This document shows positions 50,552 through 59,455 of a stretch of DNA of 64,000 bases, piece after piece. A program made the translations under genes and the position numbers. Under the pieces are notes generated by a model. That model saw only the letters and a list, made by a program, of their open reading frames with translations. It was not told the DNA's origin and ran no database searches. Source of the stretch: Chloroflexi bacterium UBA4730 (GTDB lineage Bacteria; Chloroflexota; Limnocylindria; P2-11E); the NCBI GenBank assembly GCA_002404155.1, contig DHJC01000015.1, positions 25,565 to 89,564 on the forward strand, given 5' to 3'. Each line of letters opens with the position of its first letter. The stretch's first letter is position 1.

Positions 50552-51805
50552 GTGCCGTACCTGTCCGAGATCAAACGAGCAAAAGTGGTCGATCCGGCGG
50601 GAACCGAGATCGGCAGGCTGGTAGACGTGGCCGTGGTGCCGCGCGAGCAGTTCCCGGCCGTCCAATGGGCCATCGTCCGAGCGCCGGAGGGCGAGCGGAT
50701 CGTGCGCTGGGCCGACCTCGAGTCGATGAACGGCTCCTACCGGCTCCGCGAGTCGGCGGTCCCGCCGGCCGCAGGCGAGCTTCCGCCGGAGGCCCTGCGT
50801 CTGGGCCGCGACCTCCTGGACAAGCAGATCGTCGACACGCACGGCGCGAAGGTCGTGCGGGTGAACGACCTCCAGCTCGAGGACAAGGGCGGCCAGCTCC
50901 GCCTCGTGGGCGCCGACGTCGGGCTGCGGGGGATCCTCCGCCAGGTCGGCGGCGAGCGCGTCGCCGAACGCATCGCCGGCCTGCTCGGGCGCAAGCTCCC
51001 GCGCGGCATCATCCCGTGGCACCTCGTCGAGCCGCTCGAATCGCCGCAGCAGAACGTCCGGTTGACCCTGCCCCATCAGAAGCTCGCCCTGCTCCACCCC
51101 GCCGACATCGCCGACATCGTCGAGGAGATGACCGCCGACGAGCGACGCGCCGTGTTCGACGAGCTCGACGTCGAGACCGCGGCCGAGACCCTCGGCGAGG
51201 TCGAGCCCGAGATGCAGGCCGCGATCGTCGGCGATCTCGAACAGGAGCGCGCCGCCGACATCCTCGAGGAGATGGACCCCGACGAGGCCGTCGACCTGCT
51301 GCAGGATCTGACCGAGGAGCGGCGCGAAGAGCTCATCGAGCTCATGGACGAGGAAGAGGGCGCAGACGTCGAGGAGCTCCTCGCCTACCCGGAGGAGTCC
51401 GCGGGCGGCATCATGACCACCGACTTCCTCGCGCTGCCGCGGGACCTCACGACCGGACAGGCGATCGACCGGCTGCGCGAGCTCCAGCCCGACCCTGCGC
51501 TCGTGTACTACCTCTACGTCGTCGACGGCGAAGGCAAGCTCGACGGCAACGTCTCGCTGCGGGATCTGGTCGTCGCCTCGCCGGATACCCCGCTCACCAC
51601 GGTCATGAACCCGAACGTGCTGCGCGTCGAAGCCGACACCCCCCAGGAGGAGGTCGCCGCGCTCATCGCGAAGTACGACCTGCTCGCGCTGCCGGTCGTG
51701 GATGCGCGCCGCGTGTTGTTGGGCACGGTCACCGTCGATGACGTGGTCGAGCTCATGCTGCCGCGCGGTTGGAAGAAGAGGTCGCTCCGGTCCATCGCCC
51801 GGTGA
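50552..51805 (+). CDS. PRC-barrel / MgtE-N / CBS regulatory protein
   Basis: A 417-residue soluble protein. PRC-barrel-like domains lie in the first 180 residues (AKVVDPAGTEIGRLVDVAV, KQIVDTHGAKVVRVNDLQL). An MgtE N-terminal superhelix follows (LHPADIADIVEEMTADERRAVFDEL, VGDLEQERAADILEEMDPDEA), then two CBS motifs (IMTTDFLALPRDLTTGQAI, TTVMNPNVLRVEADT). These are the magnesium-sensing parts of the MgtE channel, but the membrane domain is absent. The stop overlaps the start of an Nramp-type carrier (GTGA), which presumably is the missing membrane partner. Confidence 0.9.
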   Translation: MPYLSEIKRAKVVDPAGTEIGRLVDVAVVPREQFPAVQWAIVRAPEGERIVRWADLESMNGSYRLRESAVPPAAGELPPEALRLGRDLLDKQIVDTHGAKVVRVNDLQLEDKGGQLRLVGADVGLRGILRQVGGERVAERIAGLLGRKLPRGIIPWHLVEPLESPQQNVRLTLPHQKLALLHPADIADIVEEMTADERRAVFDELDVETAAETLGEVEPEMQAAIVGDLEQERAADILEEMDPDEAVDLLQDLTEERREELIELMDEEEGADVEELLAYPEESAGGIMTTDFLALPRDLTTGQAIDRLRELQPDPALVYYLYVVDGEGKLDGNVSLRDLVVASPDTPLTTVMNPNVLRVEADTPQEEVAALIAKYDLLALPVVDARRVLLGTVTVDDVVELMLPRGWKKRSLRSIAR

Positions 51806-53088
51806 CGGTCGCGAGCCAGCCAGGCCGGACGCTTCGCGCCGTCCGCCGCCGCGTTCCTCGCAAGGCCGCCTTCGCCGCGTTCCTCGCCGTCATGGGCCCG
51901 GGCCTCATCACCGGCTTCGCGGGCAACGATGCCGGCGGCGTCACGACCTACACGTCGGTCGGCGCGCGCTACGGCTACGCGATGCTCTGGCTGCTCCTTC
52001 TCTCGACAGCCGGTCTCGTCGTCATCCAGGAGATGTGCGCGCGCATGGGCGCGGTCACCGGGAAGGGGCTGTCCGATCTGATCCGCGAGCGGTTCGGCGT
52101 GCGGTGGACGATCGTCGCGATGCTCGCGCTGTTGGTGGCGAACGGCACGAACGTCGCCGCCGAGTACGCCGGCATCGCCGCGAGCCTTGGGCTGCTCGGC
52201 GTGCCATCGACGATCTCCGTGCCGGTGGCGGGCATCGCGATCTGGGCGCTCGTGGTGTTCTTCAGCTACCGGATCGTGGAGCGAGCGCTCTTCGTCGTGA
52301 TCCTCGCCTTCATCGCGTACCCGATCACCGCCGTCATCGCCGGGCCCGACTGGGGCGCGGTCACGAGGGGGCTCGTCATCCCGACATTGCCGGTGGAGCA
52401 GGCCGCGCTCATCGCCGCGCTGGCGCTCGTCGGCACGACGATCACGCCCTACATGCAGTTCTACATCCAGGCGTCGATCGTGGACAAAGGTGTGGATGCC
52501 GAGCAGTACGGCTACGCGCGCCTCGACGTTCTCCTCGGCTCGGTGCTCACCGGAGTGAACGCCCTGTTCATGATCGTCGTCGCCGGTCAGGTCCTCTTTC
52601 CCGCCGGCATCAAGGTCGACAGCGCAGCCGACGCGGCCAAGGCCCTGGCCCCGCTCGCCGGGGCGCAGGCCGGCATCCTGTTCGGCGCGGGGCTGCTCGG
52701 CGCCTCGCTCCTCGCGGCGACGGTGATGCCGCTCTCGACCTCGTACGCCATCTGCGAAGCGTTCGGCTGGGAGTCGGGGATCAGCAAGAACTTCCGCGAA
52801 GCGCCGGTGTTCATGGGCCTGTTCACGCTGCTCCTCATCGCCGGTGGCATCGTCGTGGTCCTTTTCCCACAGCAGCTCCTCATCCAGCTCATCCTCGCAT
52901 CGCAGGCCGTCAACGGGCTGCTCCTGCCGATCGTCCTCGCGTTCATCCTCCGGCTCGCCGGCGACCGCTCGATCATGGGCGGCTCCGCGAACGGCCGCGT
53001 CACGACGACGATCGGCTGGGGCGTCGCGGCGATGGCCTCGCTGCTGTCGGTCGGGTACGTCATCGTCACGCTCCTCGGGATCGGCTAG
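51802..53088 (+). CDS. Nramp-family metal transporter with non-canonical binding motifs
   Basis: A 428-residue membrane protein with about 11 segments and the Nramp outline (MGPGLITGFAGNDAGGVTTYTSVGARYGY at residues 31-59). In Mn/Fe Nramps segment 1 carries DPGN and segment 6 carries MPH. Here segment 1 reads GNDAGG (41-46) and segment 6 reads TTITPYMQF (212-220), so the soft-metal Met and the His are lost. With an MgtE-N/CBS partner translated just before it, magnesium is a more likely substrate, as in Nramp-related Mg transporters (inference). The start is the GTG at 51802. Confidence 0.88.
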   Translation: MTVASQPGRTLRAVRRRVPRKAAFAAFLAVMGPGLITGFAGNDAGGVTTYTSVGARYGYAMLWLLLLSTAGLVVIQEMCARMGAVTGKGLSDLIRERFGVRWTIVAMLALLVANGTNVAAEYAGIAASLGLLGVPSTISVPVAGIAIWALVVFFSYRIVERALFVVILAFIAYPITAVIAGPDWGAVTRGLVIPTLPVEQAALIAALALVGTTITPYMQFYIQASIVDKGVDAEQYGYARLDVLLGSVLTGVNALFMIVVAGQVLFPAGIKVDSAADAAKALAPLAGAQAGILFGAGLLGASLLAATVMPLSTSYAICEAFGWESGISKNFREAPVFMGLFTLLLIAGGIVVVLFPQQLLIQLILASQAVNGLLLPIVLAFILRLAGDRSIMGGSANGRVTTTIGWGVAAMASLLSVGYVIVTLLGIG

Positions 53089-53132
53089 GCCAGATCGAGC
53101 CCGCGTTCGCGCTCAAGCTCGTCCTCACGCCG

Positions 53133-53867
53133 TTGCTCATCGCGACGGCGAGCCTTGCGGGGCGCCGGTGGGGGCATGCGATCAGCGGGTGGCTCGTCGG
53201 GATCCCGTTCACCTCGGGGCCGATCACGCTCTTCCTGTTCTTGGAGCACGGCGCGAGCTTTGCGGCGAACGCCGCGCTCGGCTCGCTCGTCGGCGTGCTC
53301 GCGACGGCGGCGTTCGCGGTCGAGTTCAGCGCGGTCGCGAAGCGCGGCGGGCGGGTCATCCTATCGTTCGTCGCCGGGCTCATCGCGTTCGGGCTGATCG
53401 GTGCCGCGGCGCAGGACATCGCGATCGCCCCGCTCCCGCTCTACGCGATCTGCGCGGTGGTCCTGCTCGTGGCGATCCGCCTGGTGCCCGATCCCGGCGC
53501 CACCGTATCGGTCGCGCTCCCGCGCTGGGACCTGCCGGCCCGGATGATCCTCGCGACGGTCCTCGTGCTCGCGATCACCGGCGGCGCGAGCGCGCTCGGT
53601 CCCCGGCTCTCAGGTCTGCTCGCGACGATCCCGCTCTACGCGAGCATCCTCGCGGGCTTCGGCTTCCAGCTCGTCGGTCCGGCGGCCGCGATCCGCGTGT
53701 GGCGCGGCCTCCTATTCGGGCTGTTCGGCTTCGGGGCGTTCTACCTCGTGCTCGCTGCGTCGCTCGAGTCCCTCGGGCTCCCGGCGTTCGCGCTCGCGAT
53801 CGCCGCCGCCCTCGTCATGCAGGCGGTGACACTACGGGTGCTTCAGCGGAGGCCTCAGTCCGAGTAG
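53133..53867 (+). CDS. polytopic membrane protein of unknown function
   Basis: A protein of about 244 residues with some seven to eight hydrophobic segments (GWLVGIPFTSGPITLFLFLEHG, IAFGLIGAAAQDIAIAPL, LLATIPLYASILAGFGFQLVG). It resembles a family of conserved bacterial membrane proteins without an assigned role. The first in-frame standard start is the TTG at 53133, but membrane-like sequence (FALKLVLTP) continues upstream to the Nramp stop with no ATG, GTG or TTG; a rare ATC start near 53094 is possible. It is probably the third gene of the metal-transport operon and ends 13 bases inside the convergent lipoprotein gene. Confidence 0.7.
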   Translation: MLIATASLAGRRWGHAISGWLVGIPFTSGPITLFLFLEHGASFAANAALGSLVGVLATAAFAVEFSAVAKRGGRVILSFVAGLIAFGLIGAAAQDIAIAPLPLYAICAVVLLVAIRLVPDPGATVSVALPRWDLPARMILATVLVLAITGGASALGPRLSGLLATIPLYASILAGFGFQLVGPAAAIRVWRGLLFGLFGFGAFYLVLAASLESLGLPAFALAIAAALVMQAVTLRVLQRRPQSE

Positions 53868-54778
53868 GCGACCCAGACCGAGCCGTCGCGCACGATCACG
53901 GTCATCGGCCGCATGTCGCTGGCCGGCTCCGGCCCGAGATACGAGCCGCGTCGCGTCCACGCGAACGTGCGGCCGTCGACAGAGCACGTGAACCGGTCGG
54001 TCGGCGCGTCGAACGCGACGACGCATCGGCGATCGACGAGCGGCTTGGAGGAGAACGCGAGAACGCCCGTCGGCTCGTGCACGATGAAGAATGGCTCGTT
54101 GTCCCAGGTGCGGTAGGCCGGACGGATGATCGCTCCGACGGGAAGCGGCACGAGGCGCACGGTTCCCAGCGGGATCGACTCGAGCGGGCCGAGACCGGCC
54201 CAGCCGTTGAACTCCCCGGTCGCCGGCGGCTTGGGGTCGGGGCGAACGCTGCGTGCGATGTCGGCGATGGCCGCGATATCGGATGCGGGCGCGTCGTCGA
54301 CCCACCGCGCGACGAGAAAGAGCGGTCGATCGAACCACCGGAAGCTGAGCGCGAGTTCGTGTCGGCCCGGTGGCTGACTCCCACGGAAGGGGACGGCAGC
54401 CGACCAATCGAGGGGCAACGGTGTCTCGTCGGCCGGACCAGCGCAGAACATGCTGCAGAAGGACTCGACCTCGACGGTCACGCTCCCGCTCGGTAGTGCG
54501 CCCACGTCGAGGTCGCCGTTGTTCGGGATGGTGGGCAGGCTCACGACGTCGGTGTTGCCGGCGAGAAGGAGGCGCTCGGTCGCGCGGTTCACGGATCCAA
54601 CCCCGGTGAGCGACCACCCGACCGGAACGTCAACGGTCAGGCCGTTCTCGAGACCGACCGACCGCAGCGACACTCGAGCGATCGGCTGCGCCTGCGGGCT
54701 CGACGATGGCGACGGCGCGGGCAGATCCGTCGTGCAGGCCGAAGCGAGCAAGCATGCGATCACAAGGAGGCGGCGCAT
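53855..54778 (-). CDS. lipoprotein of unknown function
   Basis: A 307-residue secreted protein with the lipobox LLASAC at residues 10-15 and a Pro/Ser-rich linker. The body has two beta-rich parts; the second (WDNEPFFIVHEPTGVLAFSS, then RFTCSVDGRTFAW) has the outline of a small beta domain but no recognised metal motif. It is in the same direction as the ECF sigma/partner pair upstream and may belong to that regulon by position. No family is recognised. Confidence 0.7.
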   Translation of the reverse strand: MRRLLVIACLLASACTTDLPAPSPSSSPQAQPIARVSLRSVGLENGLTVDVPVGWSLTGVGSVNRATERLLLAGNTDVVSLPTIPNNGDLDVGALPSGSVTVEVESFCSMFCAGPADETPLPLDWSAAVPFRGSQPPGRHELALSFRWFDRPLFLVARWVDDAPASDIAAIADIARSVRPDPKPPATGEFNGWAGLGPLESIPLGTVRLVPLPVGAIIRPAYRTWDNEPFFIVHEPTGVLAFSSKPLVDRRCVVAFDAPTDRFTCSVDGRTFAWTRRGSYLGPEPASDMRPMTVIVRDGSVWVAYSD

Positions 54779-54815
54779 ATCTCTATAGACGCGCGGGCCG
54801 CCCGTTCGTTCCGCG

Positions 54816-56168
54816 CTAGCGGAACCGCACCGAGGCCACCAGTGCGGAGCCCTCTTGGAACGTCACGCGATCGCCCGAGGTCGACTTGGGATCGCTCCCG
54901 ATGCGGACGAGGACGTATTGCACCCCACCGACGACCGGTCCGCTCGTGGTGGGCGGCACATACAGGACCGCCGCTGTTCCGTCCGCGCGGAATGTCCGAA
55001 GCAGGCTCGTCGCGGGCGCTCCGCTGAACGCCGTGCAGCAGAGACCCTGTGATCCGGCCTGGTCGATGTTGCCGAGCCAGAGTTGTTCGCCTGACATGAA
55101 TCCGATCTCGTGCGTGCCGGGCCGCCAGAGGGCGCCCCGCTTTCCCGCGCCCGCCTGCGACTTGCTCGCGGCGAAGTCCGGGAGCGGCCACCACCGGATG
55201 TTGCCCGAAGTGAGCTCGACGCCGAGGACGAACTTCGCGTCGCTCGACACGAGGATGGAGCTGATCAACATCCCGGTCCCTGCGGTGTCGAAGCGCCGGG
55301 CGGTGAACGAGCCGTCGGCATTGAGCCGGACCGTGATGTAGGGACCCATGAAGCCGCCTTCACCGGTGAGCGCCGCGGCCGCAAGGTTCGCCGACCGGTC
55401 CCACGCGATCGGTCGATACAGCCAGCCGGTGTTGGTCTCGGTGACGATGGTCGTTCCGTGGCGACCATTCGCGGCGAGCTCGTATAGATCCAGGGTTGCG
55501 CTGTTCGGACCGCCGCCGATCCCGGCGCTGCCGCTTTCGGTCGAATAGAGCAGGCCGGCACCGTCGCTTGACCACGCCATGCCACCGCCCCGCTGATCCG
55601 CGGCGAGCGTCACTAGCGCCTGCTCCGCGCTGCTGCCCCCGGCGGCGAACATCCGAAGCTGCGCCCCGGCGCCGCCGGCTCCGGGGCCCGGCTCCCAATA
55701 CGCGACGAGCTTGCCGTCGGGCGAGACCGCGAAGTACTGCTGGGCGAAGGTCGCGACGGGTTCGTTGCTCGATTCCTTTCGGATCGTCGCGGACTGACCA
55801 AGGACCACGAAGCCGAAGTCGTCGTTGTAGATGCCACCTCCGGCTGCGGGCGTCCCGCTCGCGGGAGGCTCCGTGGCGGTGGCGCTCGGACTCGCGCTCG
55901 GGTTGACGGCCGTCGCGCCGCTCGGAGATGGGGTCGGTGACGCGCTCGGGGTCGCGGCGCTCTGCCGCCGCTGGCTCAGCTGGAACCCCACGATCAGCGC
56001 GATCGCCACTACTGCGACGACCGCACCCGCGGTCAAGAGATAACGAGAAGAACGCGTAACGATGGTCTCCCTTCCTGATACGTGGCGCCATGTGCCGCGC
56101 GCTGGCAATGGGATCTCGTCGAGATCCCGAACGAACAGATGCGTCAGGTCCTTGTCGCGGTCATCCAC
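54816..56168 (-). CDS. membrane partner of ECF sigma factor 2 (beta-propeller type)
   Basis: A 450-residue protein with a short cytoplasmic N-terminus containing KDLTHLFVRDLDEIPLPARG, one membrane segment (YLLTAGAVVAVVAIALIVGF), a Pro/Ser/Thr-rich linker and a large extracytoplasmic beta-propeller-like domain (YFAVSPDGKLVAYWEPG, GGMAWSSDGAGLLYS). Its GTG overlaps the sigma gene end by eight bases. The layout fits an anti-sigma factor, although no zinc-binding HxxxCxxC is present. The N-terminal motif is shared with the partner of the other sigma factor at 59456-60271. Confidence 0.75.
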   Translation of the reverse strand: MDDRDKDLTHLFVRDLDEIPLPARGTWRHVSGRETIVTRSSRYLLTAGAVVAVVAIALIVGFQLSQRRQSAATPSASPTPSPSGATAVNPSASPSATATEPPASGTPAAGGGIYNDDFGFVVLGQSATIRKESSNEPVATFAQQYFAVSPDGKLVAYWEPGPGAGGAGAQLRMFAAGGSSAEQALVTLAADQRGGGMAWSSDGAGLLYSTESGSAGIGGGPNSATLDLYELAANGRHGTTIVTETNTGWLYRPIAWDRSANLAAAALTGEGGFMGPYITVRLNADGSFTARRFDTAGTGMLISSILVSSDAKFVLGVELTSGNIRWWPLPDFAASKSQAGAGKRGALWRPGTHEIGFMSGEQLWLGNIDQAGSQGLCCTAFSGAPATSLLRTFRADGTAAVLYVPPTTSGPVVGGVQYVLVRIGSDPKSTSGDRVTFQEGSALVASVRFR

Positions 56169-56634
56169 GAGTGGTCCCCTCCTCGCGCATATGCGCAACT
56201 GATTGCGAAACGGTCGCGCTCACGGTCCCGCGCCGGACCCCCAGCGTGTCGGCGATCTCCTCCTGCGTGAGGCCGAGGTAGTAGTAGGCGACCACGATGG
56301 CGCGCTGCCGCTCCGTCAGCAGCGAAAGCAGCCGGCCGACCTCGAGCCGCTGGATCAGCGCCGCAACGTCATCCGGGGACGAGCCTTCGCCGATCGGCAC
56401 CTCACGGTGCGTGCGGAAGAGCCCGCGACGTGTCTTGCGTAGCGCTACGCGATACAGCCAGCCCTCGAGGTTGCGGTCGTGGGCCGGCGGACGGCGCAGC
56501 CCTTCCTCGAACGCGTCGTGCAATCCGTCGAGCGCTCGTTCGCGATCGAACGTCGCCGTGACAAGCGCGCGATAGACCTGCGGGAACGCCCGGTCGTAGA
56601 CCTCGCCCCACCGCGCTGCTGTGATGTCTGGCAT
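56161..56634 (-). CDS. ECF-type RNA polymerase sigma factor 2
   Basis: A 157-residue sigma factor with region 2 (VYDRAFPQVYRALVTATFDRERALDGLHDAFEEGL, LEGWLYRVALRKTRR) and region 4 (LLSLLTERQRAIVVAYYYLGLTQEEIADTLGVRRGTVSATVSQ). The DNA-binding helix-turn-helix is clear. It should direct RNA polymerase to a small regulon, including its own operon. It overlaps the membrane partner gene downstream. Confidence 0.92.
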   Translation of the reverse strand: MPDITAARWGEVYDRAFPQVYRALVTATFDRERALDGLHDAFEEGLRRPPAHDRNLEGWLYRVALRKTRRGLFRTHREVPIGEGSSPDDVAALIQRLEVGRLLSLLTERQRAIVVAYYYLGLTQEEIADTLGVRRGTVSATVSQSVAHMREEGTTRG

Positions 56635-56695
56635 GCGTGAGGTAATGCACTCGGGCCGCCAGAATGCTTAGTTGCGAGCGCTCGCTTGCTCGATC

Positions 56696-57514
56696 TCAGT
56701 TTTCGACGGTGACGATGTGTGCCTGGATCTTGCCATCGACGGGCCCCCGCCCGAACCGTTGGGCGATGGCTTCCGCGGCGACGTCGGTCGCTTCGCCAAG
56801 CCGCGAGGCGTCGCGCGCCTCGATCTCGTTCCGGAGTGGTGTCCCCTGGCAGTACCCGACCGCTGGGACCCGGGCGGATGTCGCCCGACTGCGCGCGGCG
56901 ACCGTGATGATCTGCGGCGACGCGGTGAATCCGCCGTTCGCAAGATCTCGCTCGATGGTCGGATGGTGGTGATAGCCGTGGGGCGTGCGGGCCAAGAAGC
57001 GCGGCGGGTCTATTTGAAACAGTGACTCGAGCGCCGTCGTCACGGTGTCGGCGAATTCGTTTTCTTCGATCCGATCCCAGACGCTGAAAATGAGAACGCC
57101 TCCCGACTTGAGCATTCGACGTGCCTCGGAGAACGCCTTCGGCTTATCGGGAAAGAACATGACGCCAAACTGGCATACGACGGCGTCAAACAGTCCGTCC
57201 CCGAAGGGCAGCTGCATGGCGTCTGCCTGGCGCCACTCGACGGGGCGCGGGGTCCCGATCGCAGCCGCACGGTCCAACATCGGTTGATTCAGGTCCGTGG
57301 CGACGATGGAGACGTTTTCGCGCAGTACCGATGCCAGCGCACGAGTCGCGACACCCGTGCCGGCCGCAACCTCGAGCACGCGCGCAAGTGGTCGCGAAAC
57401 GAGCCGGTCCGCCAGATCCGCGGCGTAGGGCTCGAAGATCAGCGGGACTAAATGCGTCTCGTACAGCCTCGGAATTGAGCCGCTGAAGACTCTGTCGGTA
57501 CTCGGACCGCTCAA
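56696..57514 (-). CDS. class I SAM-dependent methyltransferase
   Basis: A 272-residue methyltransferase of the UbiE/Methyltransf_11 type. Motif I is VLEVAAGTGVATRAL, the acidic ribose-binding residue lies in VATDLNQPML, and DAMQLPFGDGLFDAVVCQF and the RMLKSGGVLIFSVWD post-motif follow. The substrate is unknown; such enzymes modify small molecules, lipids or quinones. It begins at an ATG inside the stop of the YHS-like gene (ATGA), so it is the last gene of the fatty-acid run. Its codon and residue use looks less GC-biased than its neighbours, which could mean transfer. Confidence 0.88.
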   Translation of the reverse strand: MSGPSTDRVFSGSIPRLYETHLVPLIFEPYAADLADRLVSRPLARVLEVAAGTGVATRALASVLRENVSIVATDLNQPMLDRAAAIGTPRPVEWRQADAMQLPFGDGLFDAVVCQFGVMFFPDKPKAFSEARRMLKSGGVLIFSVWDRIEENEFADTVTTALESLFQIDPPRFLARTPHGYHHHPTIERDLANGGFTASPQIITVAARSRATSARVPAVGYCQGTPLRNEIEARDASRLGEATDVAAEAIAQRFGRGPVDGKIQAHIVTVEN

Positions 57515-57687
57515 CGCGGCTCCGACAGCACGCCCCCATCAGCGTCGAGGTACCGGTCCGGATTCTCCTGGAAGATCCGCTTGCAGACCTCGCGATCGAA
57601 CGCGTACAGCCGGCTCTCGTAGCGAAGCTTGAACGCCGGCGGATCGGCGAGCGGCGCGCGGCAGGCCGGGCAGGTCTTGCTGATCAC
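57511..57687 (-). CDS. 58-residue YHS-like metal-binding protein
   Basis: A small protein with SKTCPACRAPLADPPAFKLR at the start and YAFDREVCKRIFQENPDRYL after it, matching the YHS pattern (CPxCxxPL, F...C...F..NPxxYL). YHS domains bind metal and often sit on heavy-metal ATPases or hydroxylases; stand-alone versions have no fixed role. The GTG overlaps the accB stop (GTGA) and the stop overlaps the methyltransferase start. Confidence 0.78.
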   Translation of the reverse strand: MISKTCPACRAPLADPPAFKLRYESRLYAFDREVCKRIFQENPDRYLDADGGVLSEPR

Positions 57688-58160
57688 GCCAGGTCGAGCT
57701 CGATGAGCGGGGCGTGCGCACGGACGAGCTGGCCGCTCGTGGCGACGATCTTCCGCACCCGGCCGTTCTTGGTCGTGCGGATCTCGTTGAACAGCTTCAT
57801 CGCCTCGATGAGCCCGATCACGTCGCCCGCTGCGACGACGCTCCCGACCTGGACGAACGGCGGGGCCTGCGGCGAGGGCGACAGGTAGAAGACACCGGTG
57901 AGCGGCGCGGTGATCGCGTCGGTCGTGGCGATGCTGTGGTCCGCGCTCACGACCGCCGGCCCCGCGGACTGCGCGAGGGCCTGGGCCGCGGGCATCGGCG
58001 CGGGCGCGTACGTCTGCGCCGGACCCGCGCTCTTGGCGACGCGGACGCGGAGCGTCCCGCGGGTCACCTCGAGCTCGCGCACGTCGGACGTGTCGAGCCG
58101 AGCGAGGAGCTCCTCGACGAGCGCGTTCGCCTCCGCCCGGACGCCTTTCCCGTCGGCCAC
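57684..58160 (-). CDS. accB: biotin carboxyl carrier protein of acetyl-CoA carboxylase
   Basis: A 158-residue protein with a helical N-terminal part, an Ala/Pro-rich linker (about 45-68) and a C-terminal biotinyl domain. The biotin-accepting Lys122 is in GLIEAMKLFNEI, where Leu replaces the more usual second Met of AMKM. It carries CO2 from biotin carboxylase to the carboxyltransferase to make malonyl-CoA. The GTG at 58160 shares one base with the fabF stop (TAGTG). Confidence 0.93.
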   Translation of the reverse strand: MADGKGVRAEANALVEELLARLDTSDVRELEVTRGTLRVRVAKSAGPAQTYAPAPMPAAQALAQSAGPAVVSADHSIATTDAITAPLTGVFYLSPSPQAPPFVQVGSVVAAGDVIGLIEAMKLFNEIRTTKNGRVRKIVATSGQLVRAHAPLIELDLA

Positions 58161-59416
58161 TAGCCGGCACCATTCCGGCGGCGGATGACGAGGGCCACGT
58201 TGTGCCCGCCGAAGCCCATCGAGTTCGAGAGCGCGTAGTCGAGCTGGACCTTGCGCGCAACGTTCGGGACGTAGTCGAGGTCGCACGCCGGGTCCGGCAC
58301 TTCCTGGTTGATCGTCGGCGGCAGAACCCCGTCGCGCATCGCGAGCAGGCAGATGACCGCTTCGATCGCACCCGCCGCGCCGAGCGTGTGGCCGGTCATC
58401 GACTTCGTCGATGACACCGGCGGCACCTTCGCGCCGAACACGGCCTTCAGCGCAGCGGTCTCGGCGCTGTCGTTCGCCTGCGTCGATGTGCCATGCGCGT
58501 TCACGTAGCCGATCTGCGCCGGCGTGATGCCCGCGTCGGTCATCGCCATGCGTATCGCGCGCACGGCGCCTTCGGCACCCGCCGGCGGGGCGGTGACGTG
58601 ATACGCGTCGGCCGTCGCACCGTAGCCCACGATCTCGCCGAGGATGTGCGCGCCGCGGGCCGTCGCGAAGCCCTCCTCCTCGAGGACGAGGCACGCGGCG
58701 CCCTCGCTGAACACGAAGCCGTCGCGCTCCTTGTCGAACGGCCGCGAGGCCTTCTGCGGATCGTCGTTCCGGCGTGACAGCGCGTGCATCGCGTTGAACG
58801 CGCCGACCGCGACCTTGATGAGCCCGGCCTCGCTCCCGCCGGCGAGCATCACGTCGGCCTGGCCGCGTCGGATCGTATCGGCCGCCTCACCGATCGCGTG
58901 CGCGCTCGATGCGCAGGCCGACACCGTCGCCAGGTTCGGGCCCTTCGGCCCGTACTTCATCGCGATCTCGCCGGCCGCCATGTCCATGATCATCATCGGG
59001 ATCATGAACGGCGATACGTGCCGCGGATCCCTCTCGTGGACGAGGATGTTCTCGACGAGGGTCTCGACGCCGCCGATGCCCGATCCGAACGTCACGCCGA
59101 TCCGCGGCGCGAGATCCTTCGTGACCTCGAGCGTCGCGTCCTTCAGCGCCTGACCGGCGGTCGCGACGGCGAACTGCGCGAAGCGGTCGGCGCGCTTCGC
59201 CTCCTTGCGCTCCATGTACTGGAGCGGGTCGAAGTCGTGGACTTCGCCCGCGATCTGCGTCTCGAGGTCCTTCGCGTCGAACCGGGTGATCAGGCCGATC
59301 CCGCTCTGGCCGGCGGTCAGCCCGGCCCACGACTTCTCGACCGACGCGCCCAGCGGCGTGATCATCCCGATACCGGTGACGACCACGCGCCGCAGTTCGC
59401 CGTTGCCGTTCGTCAT
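58160..59416 (-). CDS. fabF: beta-ketoacyl-ACP synthase II
   Basis: A 418-residue condensing enzyme of type II fatty-acid synthesis. The Cys-His-His triad is complete: Cys168 (VSACASSAHA), His308 (VNAHGTST) and His343 (KSMTGHTLGAAG). The N-terminus reads VVVTGIGMITPLG and the C-terminus NSMGFGGHNVALV, both typical. It extends acyl-ACP with malonyl-ACP. A TAGACT box lies 12 bases before the ATG, suggesting its own promoter inside the run. Confidence 0.96.
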   Translation of the reverse strand: MTNGNGELRRVVVTGIGMITPLGASVEKSWAGLTAGQSGIGLITRFDAKDLETQIAGEVHDFDPLQYMERKEAKRADRFAQFAVATAGQALKDATLEVTKDLAPRIGVTFGSGIGGVETLVENILVHERDPRHVSPFMIPMMIMDMAAGEIAMKYGPKGPNLATVSACASSAHAIGEAADTIRRGQADVMLAGGSEAGLIKVAVGAFNAMHALSRRNDDPQKASRPFDKERDGFVFSEGAACLVLEEEGFATARGAHILGEIVGYGATADAYHVTAPPAGAEGAVRAIRMAMTDAGITPAQIGYVNAHGTSTQANDSAETAALKAVFGAKVPPVSSTKSMTGHTLGAAGAIEAVICLLAMRDGVLPPTINQEVPDPACDLDYVPNVARKVQLDYALSNSMGFGGHNVALVIRRRNGAG

Positions 59417-59427
59417 TCGCTGAGTCG

Positions 59428-59433
59428 AGTCTA
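59428..59433 (-). promoter_or_regulatory. candidate -10 box TAGACT for fabF-accB
   Basis: TAGACT on the minus strand, 11 bases before the fabF ATG, in the 39-base gap after the sigma partner gene. Confidence 0.35.
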
Positions 59434-59455
59434 TCGAGGAGGGGCCGCCGCTACC

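Noticed and set aside
53855..54778. Possible Rieske iron-sulfur domain in the lipoprotein
   Set aside because: The beta-rich second half is suggestive, but the CxH...CxxH cluster-binding pairs are missing.
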